Assembly: GCA_934746015.1 (NCBI GenBank)
Contig: CAKVEW010000052.1
Span: forward strand, 1 to 16,376
Direction of reading: 5' to 3'
Origin: an uncultured Clostridium sp.
Lineage (GTDB): Bacteria > Bacillota > Clostridia > Clostridiales > Clostridiaceae
DNA length: 16,376 nt
Positions 1 through 6,201 of the stretch are shown piece by piece; the first letter of the stretch is position 1, and each line of letters starts with the position of its first letter. A model generated the notes under the pieces. That model saw only the letters and a list, made by a program, of their open reading frames with translations. It did not search any database and was not told the DNA's origin. The translations under genes were made by a program, and so were the position numbers.

Positions 1-19
1 CATAAGAATACTTTGACAT
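1..19 (-). CDS. Start of a probable IS3-family transposase OrfA (partial)
   Basis: Only six codons are in the window (M-S-K-Y-S-Y). The start is well supported: ATG at 19-17, preceded by GGAGGTG at 34-28 with an 8-nt spacer. Many IS3/IS150-group OrfA proteins, the small helix-turn-helix protein that is frameshifted into OrfB to make the transposase, begin with similar short leaders such as (A/S)KYS(F/Y). The flanking DNA looks like an IS150-type end, which supports the reading. Six residues alone cannot prove it. The ribosome site lies in the 3' arm of a hairpin (see separate entry). Confidence 0.5.
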
Positions 20-27
20 AAAAAATA

Positions 28-67
28 CACCTCCAAATGTTAGATATTGTGTCTAACATTTGGGGTG
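28..67 (-). promoter_or_regulatory. Hairpin sequestering the ribosome site of the IS transposase
   Basis: CCAAATGTTAGA (33-44) and TCTAACATTTGG (52-63) form a perfect 12-bp inverted repeat with a 7-nt loop. The stem continues past a one-base bulge, pairing CACC with GGTG (28-31 with 64-67). In minus-strand RNA the 3' arm contains the whole Shine-Dalgarno GGAGGTG, so it would be buried. The 5' arm lies in the outermost IS sequence, so only transcripts entering from outside, for example mbl read-through, carry both arms. A T6 run (25-20 as TATTTTTT) follows, so it could also act as a terminator. Protecting transposase from outside transcription this way is known in several IS families. Confidence 0.65.
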
Positions 68-107
68 CACTTCAAAATTTGCTCCTTTTTTTATGTAGAA
101 ATTACAT

Positions 108-1148
108 TTATTCAATTAAAGTGATTTCGTCTTCATTTATATTTATATTAATATCTAATTTATCTAAATATCCTAAAACCTTACCTGTTCCCTCTGCTAC
201 TGCTTCAACAGAATTATTTGCAATTTCAACATTAACTCCAGTTTCAAGTTCTATTAATTTATCTAATCCAAACAATAAAGAACCTCCACCAGTCATTAAA
301 ATTCCTCTTTCAATTATATCAGATGCAAGTTCAGGTGGTGTTTTTTCCAATACTGATTTGACACTCTCTACAATTAGTGACACAGATTCCTTTAATGCTT
401 CATTAATTTCATTAGAAGTAATAGAAATCTCATCTGGTAATCCAGTAATTAAATTTCTACCCTTCATAGTTGTAGTTAATTTTCTTGAATCTTTCAATGC
501 AGAACCAACAGTAACCTTTAATTCTTCTGCTGTTTTTTCACCTATCATTATCTTGTACTTATTTCTAACATACTTAATTATAGCCTCATCAAAAGTATCT
601 CCAGCTACCTTAATAGATGATCTTACAACAATTCCACCTAATGAAATTACAGCTATATCAGTAGTCCCGCCACCAATATCTACTACCATAGAACCATTAG
701 GTTTAGTTATATCTAGCCCTGCTCCAATAGCTGCTGCTAGTGGCTCTTCGATTAAGTTAACTTTTTTTGCTCCTGAATTTCTTGCAGCATCAATTACTGC
801 TCTTTTTTCCACTTCAGTTGCTTGAGATGGAACACATACTATTACTTTAGGAGCTGTTATCTTACTTTTTCCATAAGCTTTTCTTATAAATTCCTTTAAC
901 ATCTTTTCTGTTATTTCATAGTCTGATATAACTCCATCTTTTAATGGCCTTACTGCCACAATATTTCCAGGAGTTCTTCCTATCATTTTCCTTGCTTCTT
1001 CACCGACAGCAAGTACATTATTATTATTTCTATTTATAGCTACTACTGATGGCTCTTTAAATATTACACCTTTACCTTCAACATAAACTAAAACTGTCGA
1101 AGTTCCTAAGTCAATTCCTATATTACTCCTATTCTTCCAAAACCACAT
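108..1148 (-). CDS. mbl: MreB-family actin homologue Mbl, cell-shape determinant
   Basis: A 346-residue bacterial actin that polymerises under the membrane and guides cylindrical wall synthesis. Visible actin-fold motifs are phosphate-1 (DLGTST, 13-18), the connector and catalytic region (IEEPLAAAIGAGL, 133-145), phosphate-2 (DIGGGTTDIAV, 157-167), GDTFDEA (183-189) and the adenosine motif (GILMTGGGSLLFGLD, 282-296). The N-terminus MWFWKN is a likely membrane-binding aromatic start, and the C-terminus carries an extra acidic tail (INININEDE). The ATG at 1148 has AGGAG 9 nt upstream. I call it mbl rather than mreB because it follows spoIIID, as in Bacillus, with no mreCD nearby. A SigA-like promoter at 1234-1262 gives it its own transcription. 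An IS element begins 33 nt after its stop, and no clear terminator lies between. Confidence 0.95.
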   Translation of the reverse strand: MWFWKNRSNIGIDLGTSTVLVYVEGKGVIFKEPSVVAINRNNNNVLAVGEEARKMIGRTPGNIVAVRPLKDGVISDYEITEKMLKEFIRKAYGKSKITAPKVIVCVPSQATEVEKRAVIDAARNSGAKKVNLIEEPLAAAIGAGLDITKPNGSMVVDIGGGTTDIAVISLGGIVVRSSIKVAGDTFDEAIIKYVRNKYKIMIGEKTAEELKVTVGSALKDSRKLTTTMKGRNLITGLPDEISITSNEINEALKESVSLIVESVKSVLEKTPPELASDIIERGILMTGGGSLLFGLDKLIELETGVNVEIANNSVEAVAEGTGKVLGYLDKLDINININEDEITLIE

Positions 1149-1233
1149 TCCTGTTCACTCCTAATCTCAAACTATATAATTAAATAAAACAATAACTTAT
1201 ATATAAAAATTTACAATATTTGCCCTATTTCTA

Positions 1234-1262
1234 ATTATATATGGAATATGGTAAACCTTCAA
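1234..1262 (-). promoter_or_regulatory. SigA-type promoter for mbl
   Basis: On the minus strand TTGAAG (1262-1257), a 17-bp spacer and a perfect TATAAT (1239-1234) lie about 85 bp before the mbl start, inside the 151-bp spoIIID-mbl gap. The -35 matches TTGACA at four of six positions. This would let mbl be expressed in vegetative cells independently of the sporulation gene upstream. Confidence 0.7.
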
Positions 1263-1299
1263 TATTTTTATATCTCAATAAAGGATTATTTACCTAATT

Positions 1300-1554
1300 C
1301 TATTGTCCAGAAGTTTTATACTTAATTTTAGTAGCATTTCCACCTCTAATATGTCTTTCCGCCTTATTTAATTCTAATATTGAATGGGTTTCCTTAGCTA
1401 TTGTTGGATTTATCTTAGGTAATCTTTCTGTCATATCTTTGTGAATTGTACTTTTACTTACTCCAAATACTTTTGCAGTTTTTCTAATTGTATCTTTTGA
1501 TTCTATAATATATTTTGCCACTTCTAAAACTCGTTCTTCTATATAATCCTTCAA
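1300..1554 (-). CDS. spoIIID: SpoIIID, mother-cell sporulation transcriptional regulator
   Basis: An 84-residue DNA-binding protein that in Bacillus and clostridia switches SigE-dependent genes on or off in the mother cell. The N-terminal MKDYIEERV, the helix-turn-helix region (about 22-46, containing AKVFGVSKSTIHKDMTERLP), and the C-terminal basic stretch (RHIRGGNATKIKYK, 67-80) match the family closely. It is slightly shorter than the roughly 93-residue Bacillus protein. The start codon is TTG at 1554: a perfect AAAGGAGGT lies 7 nt upstream and the product then aligns from residue 1 with known SpoIIID. It sits between spoIIQ and mbl. I see no convincing SigE promoter; the upstream gap is mostly a MITE-like repeat. 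Confidence 0.96.
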   Translation of the reverse strand: MKDYIEERVLEVAKYIIESKDTIRKTAKVFGVSKSTIHKDMTERLPKINPTIAKETHSILELNKAERHIRGGNATKIKYKTSGQ

Positions 1555-1605
1555 AAATATTACCTCCTTTATAATAAAATCTATTCATATACTTTAAAAC
1601 TGCCT

Positions 1606-1757
1606 CTTAATATAAAATTAATAATGAAAAATGTAAAATTGAGGTAGAAACTCCTAAAGGAGTTTCTAAAATTAATATACTTTTATTAATTTGCTCTAAA
1701 CTAAATCAACAATTCTACATTTTACATTCTACATTTTTAATTTTGAGCTATTTAAGA
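1606..1757. repeat. MITE-like imperfect inverted repeat between spoIIQ and spoIIID
   Basis: The outer arms, 1606-1640 and 1711-1757, are imperfect inverted repeats. The left arm reads CTTAATATAAAATTAATAATG and onward; the right arm's reverse complement reads CTTAAATAG-CTCAAAATTAA and then AATGTAGAATGTAAAATG. The right arm contains a tandem direct repeat, ATTCTACATTTT at 1712-1723 and again at 1726-1737. Between the arms is a perfect 10-bp hairpin (1645-1668). No coding capacity is seen. Its layout resembles small dispersed palindromic elements of clostridial genomes, but only one full copy is in this window, so mobility is an inference. Confidence 0.45.
1645..1668. terminator. Hairpin downstream of spoIIQ, possible weak terminator
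   Basis: TAGAAACTCC (1645-1654) and GGAGTTTCTA (1659-1668) form a perfect 10-bp stem with loop TAAA. On the minus strand the following bases are only moderately U-rich, so termination of spoIIQ transcripts would be weak. The 17 bases GGAGTTTCTAAAATTAA starting at 1659 recur exactly at 6126-6142 in the atp terminator. Confidence 0.45.
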
Positions 1758-1770
1758 CAATTTCATTTAA

Positions 1771-2505
1771 TTATTCTTCATTAAATGTAAAATAAGCTGT
1801 TGGATCTAAATCCTTACCATCTGAATCTTGAACTTGTATATTTAAATGTTCTCCAAATTCTGTGTTAGTAAATATCTTTGAACTACTTCCAACAGTTCCT
1901 ATAACAGTTTCTTCTGTAACTCTGTCACCAAGATTTACCCTAATATCATTTGATAAATTGGTATATTTTGTATATAAACCATTTGAGTGCGCAATAATTA
2001 CATAATTACCTTCTTCTACTTTTGTTGATACTTCTTTAACTTCACCAACAGCAGCTGCCATAACTTCAGTTCCTAATGAAGCACTTATATCTATTCCTCT
2101 GATATTTCTACTAGTTCCATCAGACATAGCTTGAGGCTTTGGATATGTATATCCTCTTGATATTACCCCATCTATAGGATTCGAAAATACAACTTGAGTA
2201 TTTGTTCCTGATGAAACACTAACACCTTCTTCATTAGAAGCTATATCCTTGTCATCTTGAGCTAACTCACCATCTCCATTCACTTCAACTCTTTCAGCAT
2301 TTTGCTTTTTAACTTCAGAAGTCTCTTTATCATCAATATTTAAAGTAAATTCATTTTGTGCTTTATTGCTTTCCTCTAATGACTTATTTCTTTTAGTTGT
2401 CACTACAGCAACAGTAGCAATTACGCATAAACAAAGGAATAATACTAAATAAAAGCCCTCCTTTCTGAAAAAGTCTTTTACCTTATCTTTTTTGTTTTTA
2501 TTCAT
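1771..2505 (-). CDS. spoIIQ: SpoIIQ, forespore membrane LytM-domain engulfment protein
   Basis: A 244-residue bitopic protein. It has a short basic N-terminus, one membrane segment (about 18-36), a low-complexity acidic linker (40-105) and a C-terminal M23/LytM-like domain (about 108-238). In the family, SpoIIQ made in the forespore binds mother-cell SpoIIIAH across the septum. The peptidase motifs are degenerate. The HxxxD motif reads I135xxxD139, the YxHL motif reads YTNL with N183, and HxH reads H220-L-N222. A working zinc site is therefore unlikely and a binding role is expected, as in Bacillus SpoIIQ. The ATG at 2505 follows AAGGAGGTG at a 5-nt spacing. A SigF-like promoter lies directly upstream. 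Neighbours spoIID and spoIIID fit the assignment. Confidence 0.92.
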   Translation of the reverse strand: MNKNKKDKVKDFFRKEGFYLVLFLCLCVIATVAVVTTKRNKSLEESNKAQNEFTLNIDDKETSEVKKQNAERVEVNGDGELAQDDKDIASNEEGVSVSSGTNTQVVFSNPIDGVISRGYTYPKPQAMSDGTSRNIRGIDISASLGTEVMAAAVGEVKEVSTKVEEGNYVIIAHSNGLYTKYTNLSNDIRVNLGDRVTEETVIGTVGSSSKIFTNTEFGEHLNIQVQDSDGKDLDPTAYFTFNEE

Positions 2506-2523
2506 ATCAACACCTCCTTTTTG

Positions 2524-2552
2524 TATTCTTGCCTGTTATAGTAAATTAATAC
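2524..2552 (-). promoter_or_regulatory. SigF/SigG-type promoter of spoIIQ
   Basis: The minus strand shows GTATT (2552-2548), 14 bp, then GGCAAGAATA (2533-2524). The -10 agrees fully with the forespore SigF consensus GGNNANAHTR, and the -35 nearly matches GTATA. Bacillus spoIIQ is SigF-dependent, which fits. A start about 7 nt downstream would fall at or beside the Shine-Dalgarno (2517-2511), giving a very short leader. Confidence 0.7.
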
Positions 2553-2672
2553 AAATCCAAGTATATTTGTTTACATCAAATTTCTACAATTATCAACATT
2601 TTGATTCCTTTCACACTTGTAATAATAACCAGTTTTGCATATTTTAATATGCTCAAATATATTTAATAAAAA

Positions 2673-2720
2673 AAGACTACCTAAATAACAGATTTTTACA
2701 ATCATTATTTAGATAGTCTT
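2673..2720 (-). terminator. Rho-independent terminator of spoIID
   Basis: AAGACTACCTAAATAA (2673-2688) pairs with TTATTTAGATAGTCTT (2705-2720) as a 16-bp stem with one G-U wobble in minus-strand RNA and a 16-nt loop. A run of seven T follows on the minus strand. It lies 25 nt after the spoIID stop codon and separates spoIID from spoIIQ. Confidence 0.85.
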
Positions 2721-2745
2721 CTTTTTACTATTAAATTCTTATAGA

Positions 2746-3762
2746 TTATTCTTTAAATGTTAAATCATTAATCACTACTCCAGTGTAGTAGTGAGTTAAT
2801 ATCTCCTTATAATTAGCTCCACTCTTAGCCATAACATTAGCTCCCCATTGACTCATTCCTACCCCATGACCATATCCTTTACATTTAAATACTATTTCAT
2901 TTTCATTTATAACATATTCAAAATTAGTGGAGCTTAATCCTAATGATAATCTAAAATCTAACCCTCTTACCTTAGTTTCTCCTATTCTTAATTCCTTAAT
3001 GCCTCCTGCCTCACTTCTGCTTAATATTTCAATATTATCTTTTAAGTTTTCATAAGTTATACCTGCCTCTGGATATCTATCATTAATTTTATTTACAAAT
3101 TCAGCTATACTAAAAGGGAATTCAGTTGCAAATTTCGGTGCTATTTCTTCCCCTTTACTTTCAGTAGAGACTAAGTATGAAACAGAATTAGAAAATACAT
3201 CTACTGCATTTTCTGTCATTCCAGAACTAGTAGAAAAGAATTGAGGGTATAAAACCAACTCTCCATTATATGTTAATATCATCCCCTTAGTATCTTCAAC
3301 TGCATTAGAAATTTTATTCCAATATTCTTCTGCATTACTTCCCCAATTTTCAAGCCTTACATCCTTATTTATATATACTTGACAGTGAGTTGTATCACAT
3401 ACATCTCCTCCATTGGCTATATCACATGGCCTAAATCTTTTTGCTGCAATATATGTCCTTGCTGCAATTGCTTGTGCTTTCAAAGCTTCCTCATCAAAAC
3501 TTGCTAACATTTCTCCCGAAACAACACTTTTCACATATTCTTCTATAGGAACTTCTTCTATCCTGTTTTCTTTTGTAATATTCACTCTAATAATACCTTT
3601 ACCCTCTAATACTATATCTTTCTTTTCATCAATAGTCTGTAAAATCTCACCTTTATCATTTGCTTTTACTGGCATAGATTTAATTATACAAATTGGTGCA
3701 ACAATCATAAGTATTAATATTAAAATACTAAATATTATAGTAGATGAAATATCTCTTTTCAT
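2746..3762 (-). CDS. spoIID: SpoIID, sporulation lytic transglycosylase
   Basis: A 338-residue mother-cell protein that cleaves glycan strands during engulfment, working with SpoIIM and SpoIIP. It has an N-terminal signal anchor (about 10-28) and the SpoIID domain. The likely catalytic Glu84 is in VSGEM, followed by the ALKAQAIAARTY helix. A Cys/His cluster (C113, C122, H126, C127) precedes QVY. FFSTSSGMTENAVDVFSN and a C-terminal GYGHGVGMSQWGA complete the family pattern. I place the start at the second ATG (3762), because AAGGAGGG lies 7 nt before it but abuts the first ATG (3768). A SigE-like promoter (3793-3820) lies upstream, and a strong terminator ends the unit. Numbering is from 3762. 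Confidence 0.95.
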   Translation of the reverse strand: MKRDISSTIIFSILILILMIVAPICIIKSMPVKANDKGEILQTIDEKKDIVLEGKGIIRVNITKENRIEEVPIEEYVKSVVSGEMLASFDEEALKAQAIAARTYIAAKRFRPCDIANGGDVCDTTHCQVYINKDVRLENWGSNAEEYWNKISNAVEDTKGMILTYNGELVLYPQFFSTSSGMTENAVDVFSNSVSYLVSTESKGEEIAPKFATEFPFSIAEFVNKINDRYPEAGITYENLKDNIEILSRSEAGGIKELRIGETKVRGLDFRLSLGLSSTNFEYVINENEIVFKCKGYGHGVGMSQWGANVMAKSGANYKEILTHYYTGVVINDLTFKE

Positions 3763-3792
3763 AATCATCCCTCCTTTTTAGTAATACAATTA

Positions 3793-3820
3793 AATATATG
3801 TTTTAAATTCACAAATATAC
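3793..3820 (-). promoter_or_regulatory. SigE-type promoter of spoIID
   Basis: On the minus strand GTATATT (3820-3814), 13 bp, then CATATATT (3800-3793) lie about 30 bp before the start codon. They match the mother-cell SigE consensus KMATATT and CATACAMT at 6/7 and 6/8 positions; the spacing is slightly short. Bacillus spoIID is a classic SigE gene. A perfect inverted repeat, TTAACTTA/TAAGTTAA (3822-3829, 3841-3848), sits directly upstream. Confidence 0.55.
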
Positions 3821-3898
3821 TTTAACTTATTTTTTTATGTTAAGTTAATATTTAATATCTTTTACTTGAACTTTTAATGTTAATTTAAATAAAATTAT

Positions 3899-3922
3899 AG
3901 GAGTTGTCTAAAGACAACTCCT
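3899..3922 (-). terminator. Terminator of murA
   Basis: AGGAGTTGTC (3899-3908) and GACAACTCCT (3913-3922) form a perfect 10-bp stem with a 4-nt loop, 35 nt after the murA stop codon. The minus-strand sequence that follows (TATAATTTTATTT) is U-rich but not a clean run, so efficiency is uncertain. Confidence 0.7.
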
Positions 3923-3957
3923 TATTGAAAATGTAGAATATTCAATTTAAGATAACA

Positions 3958-5217
3958 TTATTTTTCAATTCTATATATATTAGCTCCTAATCCCCTAAAT
4001 TTTTCTTCTATATTAACATAACCTCTATCTATATGGTATAACTCGCTAATTTCTGTTTTCCCTTGAGCTACTAGACCTGCTAATATCATAGCAGCACCAG
4101 CTCTTAAATCTGTTGCCTTAACATCACATCCTGTTAAAGTTCCTACACCTTCTATTATTGCTGTTCTTCCATCTATTTTTATATTTGCTCCCATTCTGAC
4201 TAATTCAGCAACATGCATAAATCTATTTTCGAACACAGTTTCAGTAATAATACTTGAACCTTTTGTAACTGAAAGCAAAGCCATCATTTGAGCTTGCATA
4301 TCTGTTGGAAATCCTGGATATGGTAATGTCTTTATATCTACAGGCGACTTTGTTTCTGTGCCATCTACTAAAATAGTATCTTCTTTTATATTTTTAAATA
4401 TAACTCCGCATTCTTTTAATTTTTCTATTGTTGGTCTTAAATGATCTTCATTTGCACCATTTATAGTGATCTTACTATTTGTTATAGCTGCTGCCACCAT
4501 AAATGTACCTGCTTCAACTCTATCATATATAGGCTTATAGGTTATTCCTTTTAATGAATCTACACCTTCTATTGTAATTTTACCTACTCCAGCTCCATGA
4601 ATTTTTGCACCCATTGAGTTTAAAAAGTTTGCTAAATCCCAAATTTCTGGCTCTTCTGCCGCATTTTCTATAATAGTTGTTCCCTCTGCTAAAACTGCTG
4701 CCATTAATATATTTTCTGTTGCTCCTACAGATGGGAAGTCCAAATATATTCTATTTCCTTTTAATCTTTTTGCTTTGGCTTCTACATAACCATGCTCCAT
4801 ATCTACTTCTGCACCTAAAAGTTTAAAGCCTTTTAAATGCAAGTCTATAGGTCTACTACCTATATTGCATCCTCCAGGCATTGATATTCTGCATTTACCG
4901 AATCTTGACAACATCGGCCCCATAATTAAAAAAGAAGCTCTCATCTTCCTAATTAATTCACTATTCATATTAGTGTTTTCTAAATTAGATGTATTTATTT
5001 TAAGATCACTATTTACATTACTTTCAATATCACAATTCATACCTGATAATAAATCAGTTAATACTACTACATCTTCTAACATAGGTGCATTTTTTATAAC
5101 TATGTCATTTGGACTTAAAATACTTGCAACTATTATAGGTAAAACAGAATTTTTAGCTAAACTAACATTCACTTCACCCCTTAGTTTATTACCACCTTCA
5201 ACTATAATTTTTTCCAT
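3958..5217 (-). CDS. murA: UDP-N-acetylglucosamine 1-carboxyvinyltransferase MurA
   Basis: A 419-residue cytoplasmic enzyme that transfers enolpyruvate from PEP to UDP-GlcNAc, the first committed step of peptidoglycan synthesis. Key residues are Lys22-Asn23 in LAKNS, the loop MPGGCNIGSRPIDLH with Cys117 (the fosfomycin-alkylated residue) and Arg122, Asp306 in GFPTDMQAQ, and Arg372 in DLRAGAA. The upstream in-frame ATG (5229) overlaps the ribosome site; the ATG at 5217 has GGAGG 5 nt before it and gives the usual MEKIIVEGGN start, so I chose 5217. It follows ywmB by about 20 nt and is probably co-transcribed with it. The locus matches Bacillus murAA, next to the atp genes, rather than murAB. 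Confidence 0.97.
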   Translation of the reverse strand: MEKIIVEGGNKLRGEVNVSLAKNSVLPIIVASILSPNDIVIKNAPMLEDVVVLTDLLSGMNCDIESNVNSDLKINTSNLENTNMNSELIRKMRASFLIMGPMLSRFGKCRISMPGGCNIGSRPIDLHLKGFKLLGAEVDMEHGYVEAKAKRLKGNRIYLDFPSVGATENILMAAVLAEGTTIIENAAEEPEIWDLANFLNSMGAKIHGAGVGKITIEGVDSLKGITYKPIYDRVEAGTFMVAAAITNSKITINGANEDHLRPTIEKLKECGVIFKNIKEDTILVDGTETKSPVDIKTLPYPGFPTDMQAQMMALLSVTKGSSIITETVFENRFMHVAELVRMGANIKIDGRTAIIEGVGTLTGCDVKATDLRAGAAMILAGLVAQGKTEISELYHIDRGYVNIEEKFRGLGANIYRIEK

Positions 5218-5238
5218 ATTATCCTCCATTATATATTG

Positions 5239-5886
5239 TTAGTATGTTATGAATATCACTGGTGTTCCTATAACTAAATAATTTTCTTCATCATATGTCA
5301 TAAAGGAAAAGTTAATTTTACTTCCATCCATTAATTTTCCTTTTGCAACCTTTCCATTTAAAATATTTAGTTCTTCCAGAGTTTTTTCATCTACATTACT
5401 CTTTAGTAAATCTAAAATATTCTGCTTTCGTTCCTCTATTATTTTTACCTTTACAAAATTAAAATATTTTATATTTTTAGTTGCAAAATATTGAATTTGT
5501 TCTAGTTCTTTCTTTAATTGATTAGTAGTACTTTTATTATCATTATTTACATAAGTAACTTGAACCTTTGTATCACCTTTATTTCTCCATACTATTGCCT
5601 TTATCTCTCTATAAGCTTGATTTATAGAAATAATGTTATTATCAATATTTACCTTTACTTTAAATTGCTTTTCAAAATTATTTTTCAATTTAAGTATCTC
5701 ATCTTCTACAGCATTTTTTGTACTATACTCTAACCTAACTCCATTTTCTATAAAAGTCCCGTAGTTAATAATTCTATCTTCTAAAAAATAAAAATCATCT
5801 GAAATTAATTCAGATTTCACTGGAACTGTACCGACAACTAATAAAACAAAGGTTAATATAGGTAGTATTCTTAAATATTTTCTCAT
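5239..5886 (-). CDS. ywmB: YwmB-family secreted protein (DUF1779)
   Basis: A 215-residue protein of unknown function. It has a cleavable-looking signal sequence (MRKYLR, then a hydrophobic stretch to about residue 21, with VPVKSE near the cut) and a basic, lysine-rich body with alternating strands and helices. Family members are sometimes labelled TATA-box-binding-like because of their fold, but export makes DNA binding unlikely. I assign it mainly by position: Bacillus ywmB lies between the atp operon and murAA, followed by spoIID, exactly as here. The ATG at 5886 has only a G-rich, imperfect ribosome site (AGGGGG). No clear promoter was found in the A+T-rich 315-bp gap upstream. Confidence 0.75.
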   Translation of the reverse strand: MRKYLRILPILTFVLLVVGTVPVKSELISDDFYFLEDRIINYGTFIENGVRLEYSTKNAVEDEILKLKNNFEKQFKVKVNIDNNIISINQAYREIKAIVWRNKGDTKVQVTYVNNDNKSTTNQLKKELEQIQYFATKNIKYFNFVKVKIIEERKQNILDLLKSNVDEKTLEELNILNGKVAKGKLMDGSKINFSFMTYDEENYLVIGTPVIFITY

Positions 5887-6114
5887 GCTTCCCCCTACCT
5901 TTCTTTTATGATTATTGTCCAGTTTTTTTATTTTTATTCAAAAATAATAGTCATAATATAATATATAAAATTAGTAGAAATTTGTGATTAATTGTCAGTA
6001 TCTAAAAATTTCAAAATACATTTCATTTAGATTCTTCTCTTAATATTAATTAAATAAATTTTAATAAAAAAAGGATACAGATATTATATTCTTATAAATT
6101 CCTAGGAAATAAAA

Positions 6115-6132
6115 AAACTCCTTACGGAGTTT
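6115..6132 (-). terminator. Second terminator of the atp operon
   Basis: AAACTCC (6115-6121), loop TTAC, GGAGTTT (6126-6132). On the minus strand the stem runs directly into a T-rich tract (TTTTTTTATTT), the canonical Rho-independent layout. It lies after the 6164-6184 hairpin, giving tandem terminators. Confidence 0.8.
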
Positions 6133-6163
6133 CTAAAATTAACTTATTCTATATTATAAAATT

Positions 6164-6184
6164 GGAGCTGTACTAAGCAGCTCC
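6164..6184 (-). terminator. First terminator of the atp operon
   Basis: GGAGCTG (6164-6170) and CAGCTCC (6178-6184) form a 7-bp GC-rich stem with a 7-nt loop, 17 nt after the atpC stop codon. AATTTTATAAT follows on the minus strand, a modest U tract. Confidence 0.7.
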
Positions 6185-6201
6185 CTTATATACTAATTAA
6201 T

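Larger units (their letters stand above)
1..74 (-). mobile_element. Left end of an IS3-family (IS150-like) insertion sequence, partial
   Basis: Read on the minus strand, the element appears to begin at 74 with TGAAGTGCACCCC and continue CAAATGTTAGACAC. I recognise this as resembling the terminal inverted repeat of IS150-group IS3 elements (TG first, a GTGCACCCC-like block, then GTTAGAC). It is followed by an inverted repeat, a perfect ribosome site (GGAGGTG, 34-28) and an ATG at 19 whose first residues, MSKYSY, resemble IS3-type OrfA transposases. The rest lies outside the window, so neither the other end nor the target duplication can be seen. It is co-oriented with mbl and begins 33 nt after the mbl stop codon. 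The family call rests on remembered consensus, not a search. Confidence 0.7.
5887..6201. other. Intergenic region between atpC and ywmB
   Basis: These 315 bp contain the two terminators that end the atp operon (6115-6132 and 6164-6184), a 10-bp palindrome TTCCTAGGAA near 6100, and a loose inverted repeat ATCTAAA...TTTAGAT around 6000-6032. The ywmB side is extremely A+T-rich and has several partial promoter matches, none convincing. A 12-codon ORF here has a poor ribosome site and was not called. Confidence 0.6.

Noticed and set aside
36..95. A short leader peptide (TTG start, 11 codons) controlling the left-edge gene by attenuation
   Set aside because: The sequence is better explained as an IS150-type terminal repeat; the leader frame uses TTG and crosses the IS boundary.
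37..825. Plus-strand 262-codon open frame opposite mbl
   Set aside because: It has no good ribosome site, shows the Ser/Ile/Leu-rich composition typical of antisense frames, and lies over a strongly conserved minus-strand gene. Similar plus-strand frames opposite spoIID, murA, ywmB, atpG, atpA, atpF and thlA were rejected for the same reason.
3763..3768. Upstream ATG of spoIID at 3768
   Set aside because: The Shine-Dalgarno directly abuts this codon; the ATG at 3762 has a normal 7-nt spacing.
5218..5229. Upstream ATG of murA at 5229
   Set aside because: It overlaps the ribosome site used for the ATG at 5217, and the extra MEDN is not typical of MurA.
6000..6050. 12-codon minus-strand ORF upstream of ywmB
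   Set aside because: Weak ribosome site, no recognisable sequence, and A+T-rich context make it likely chance.
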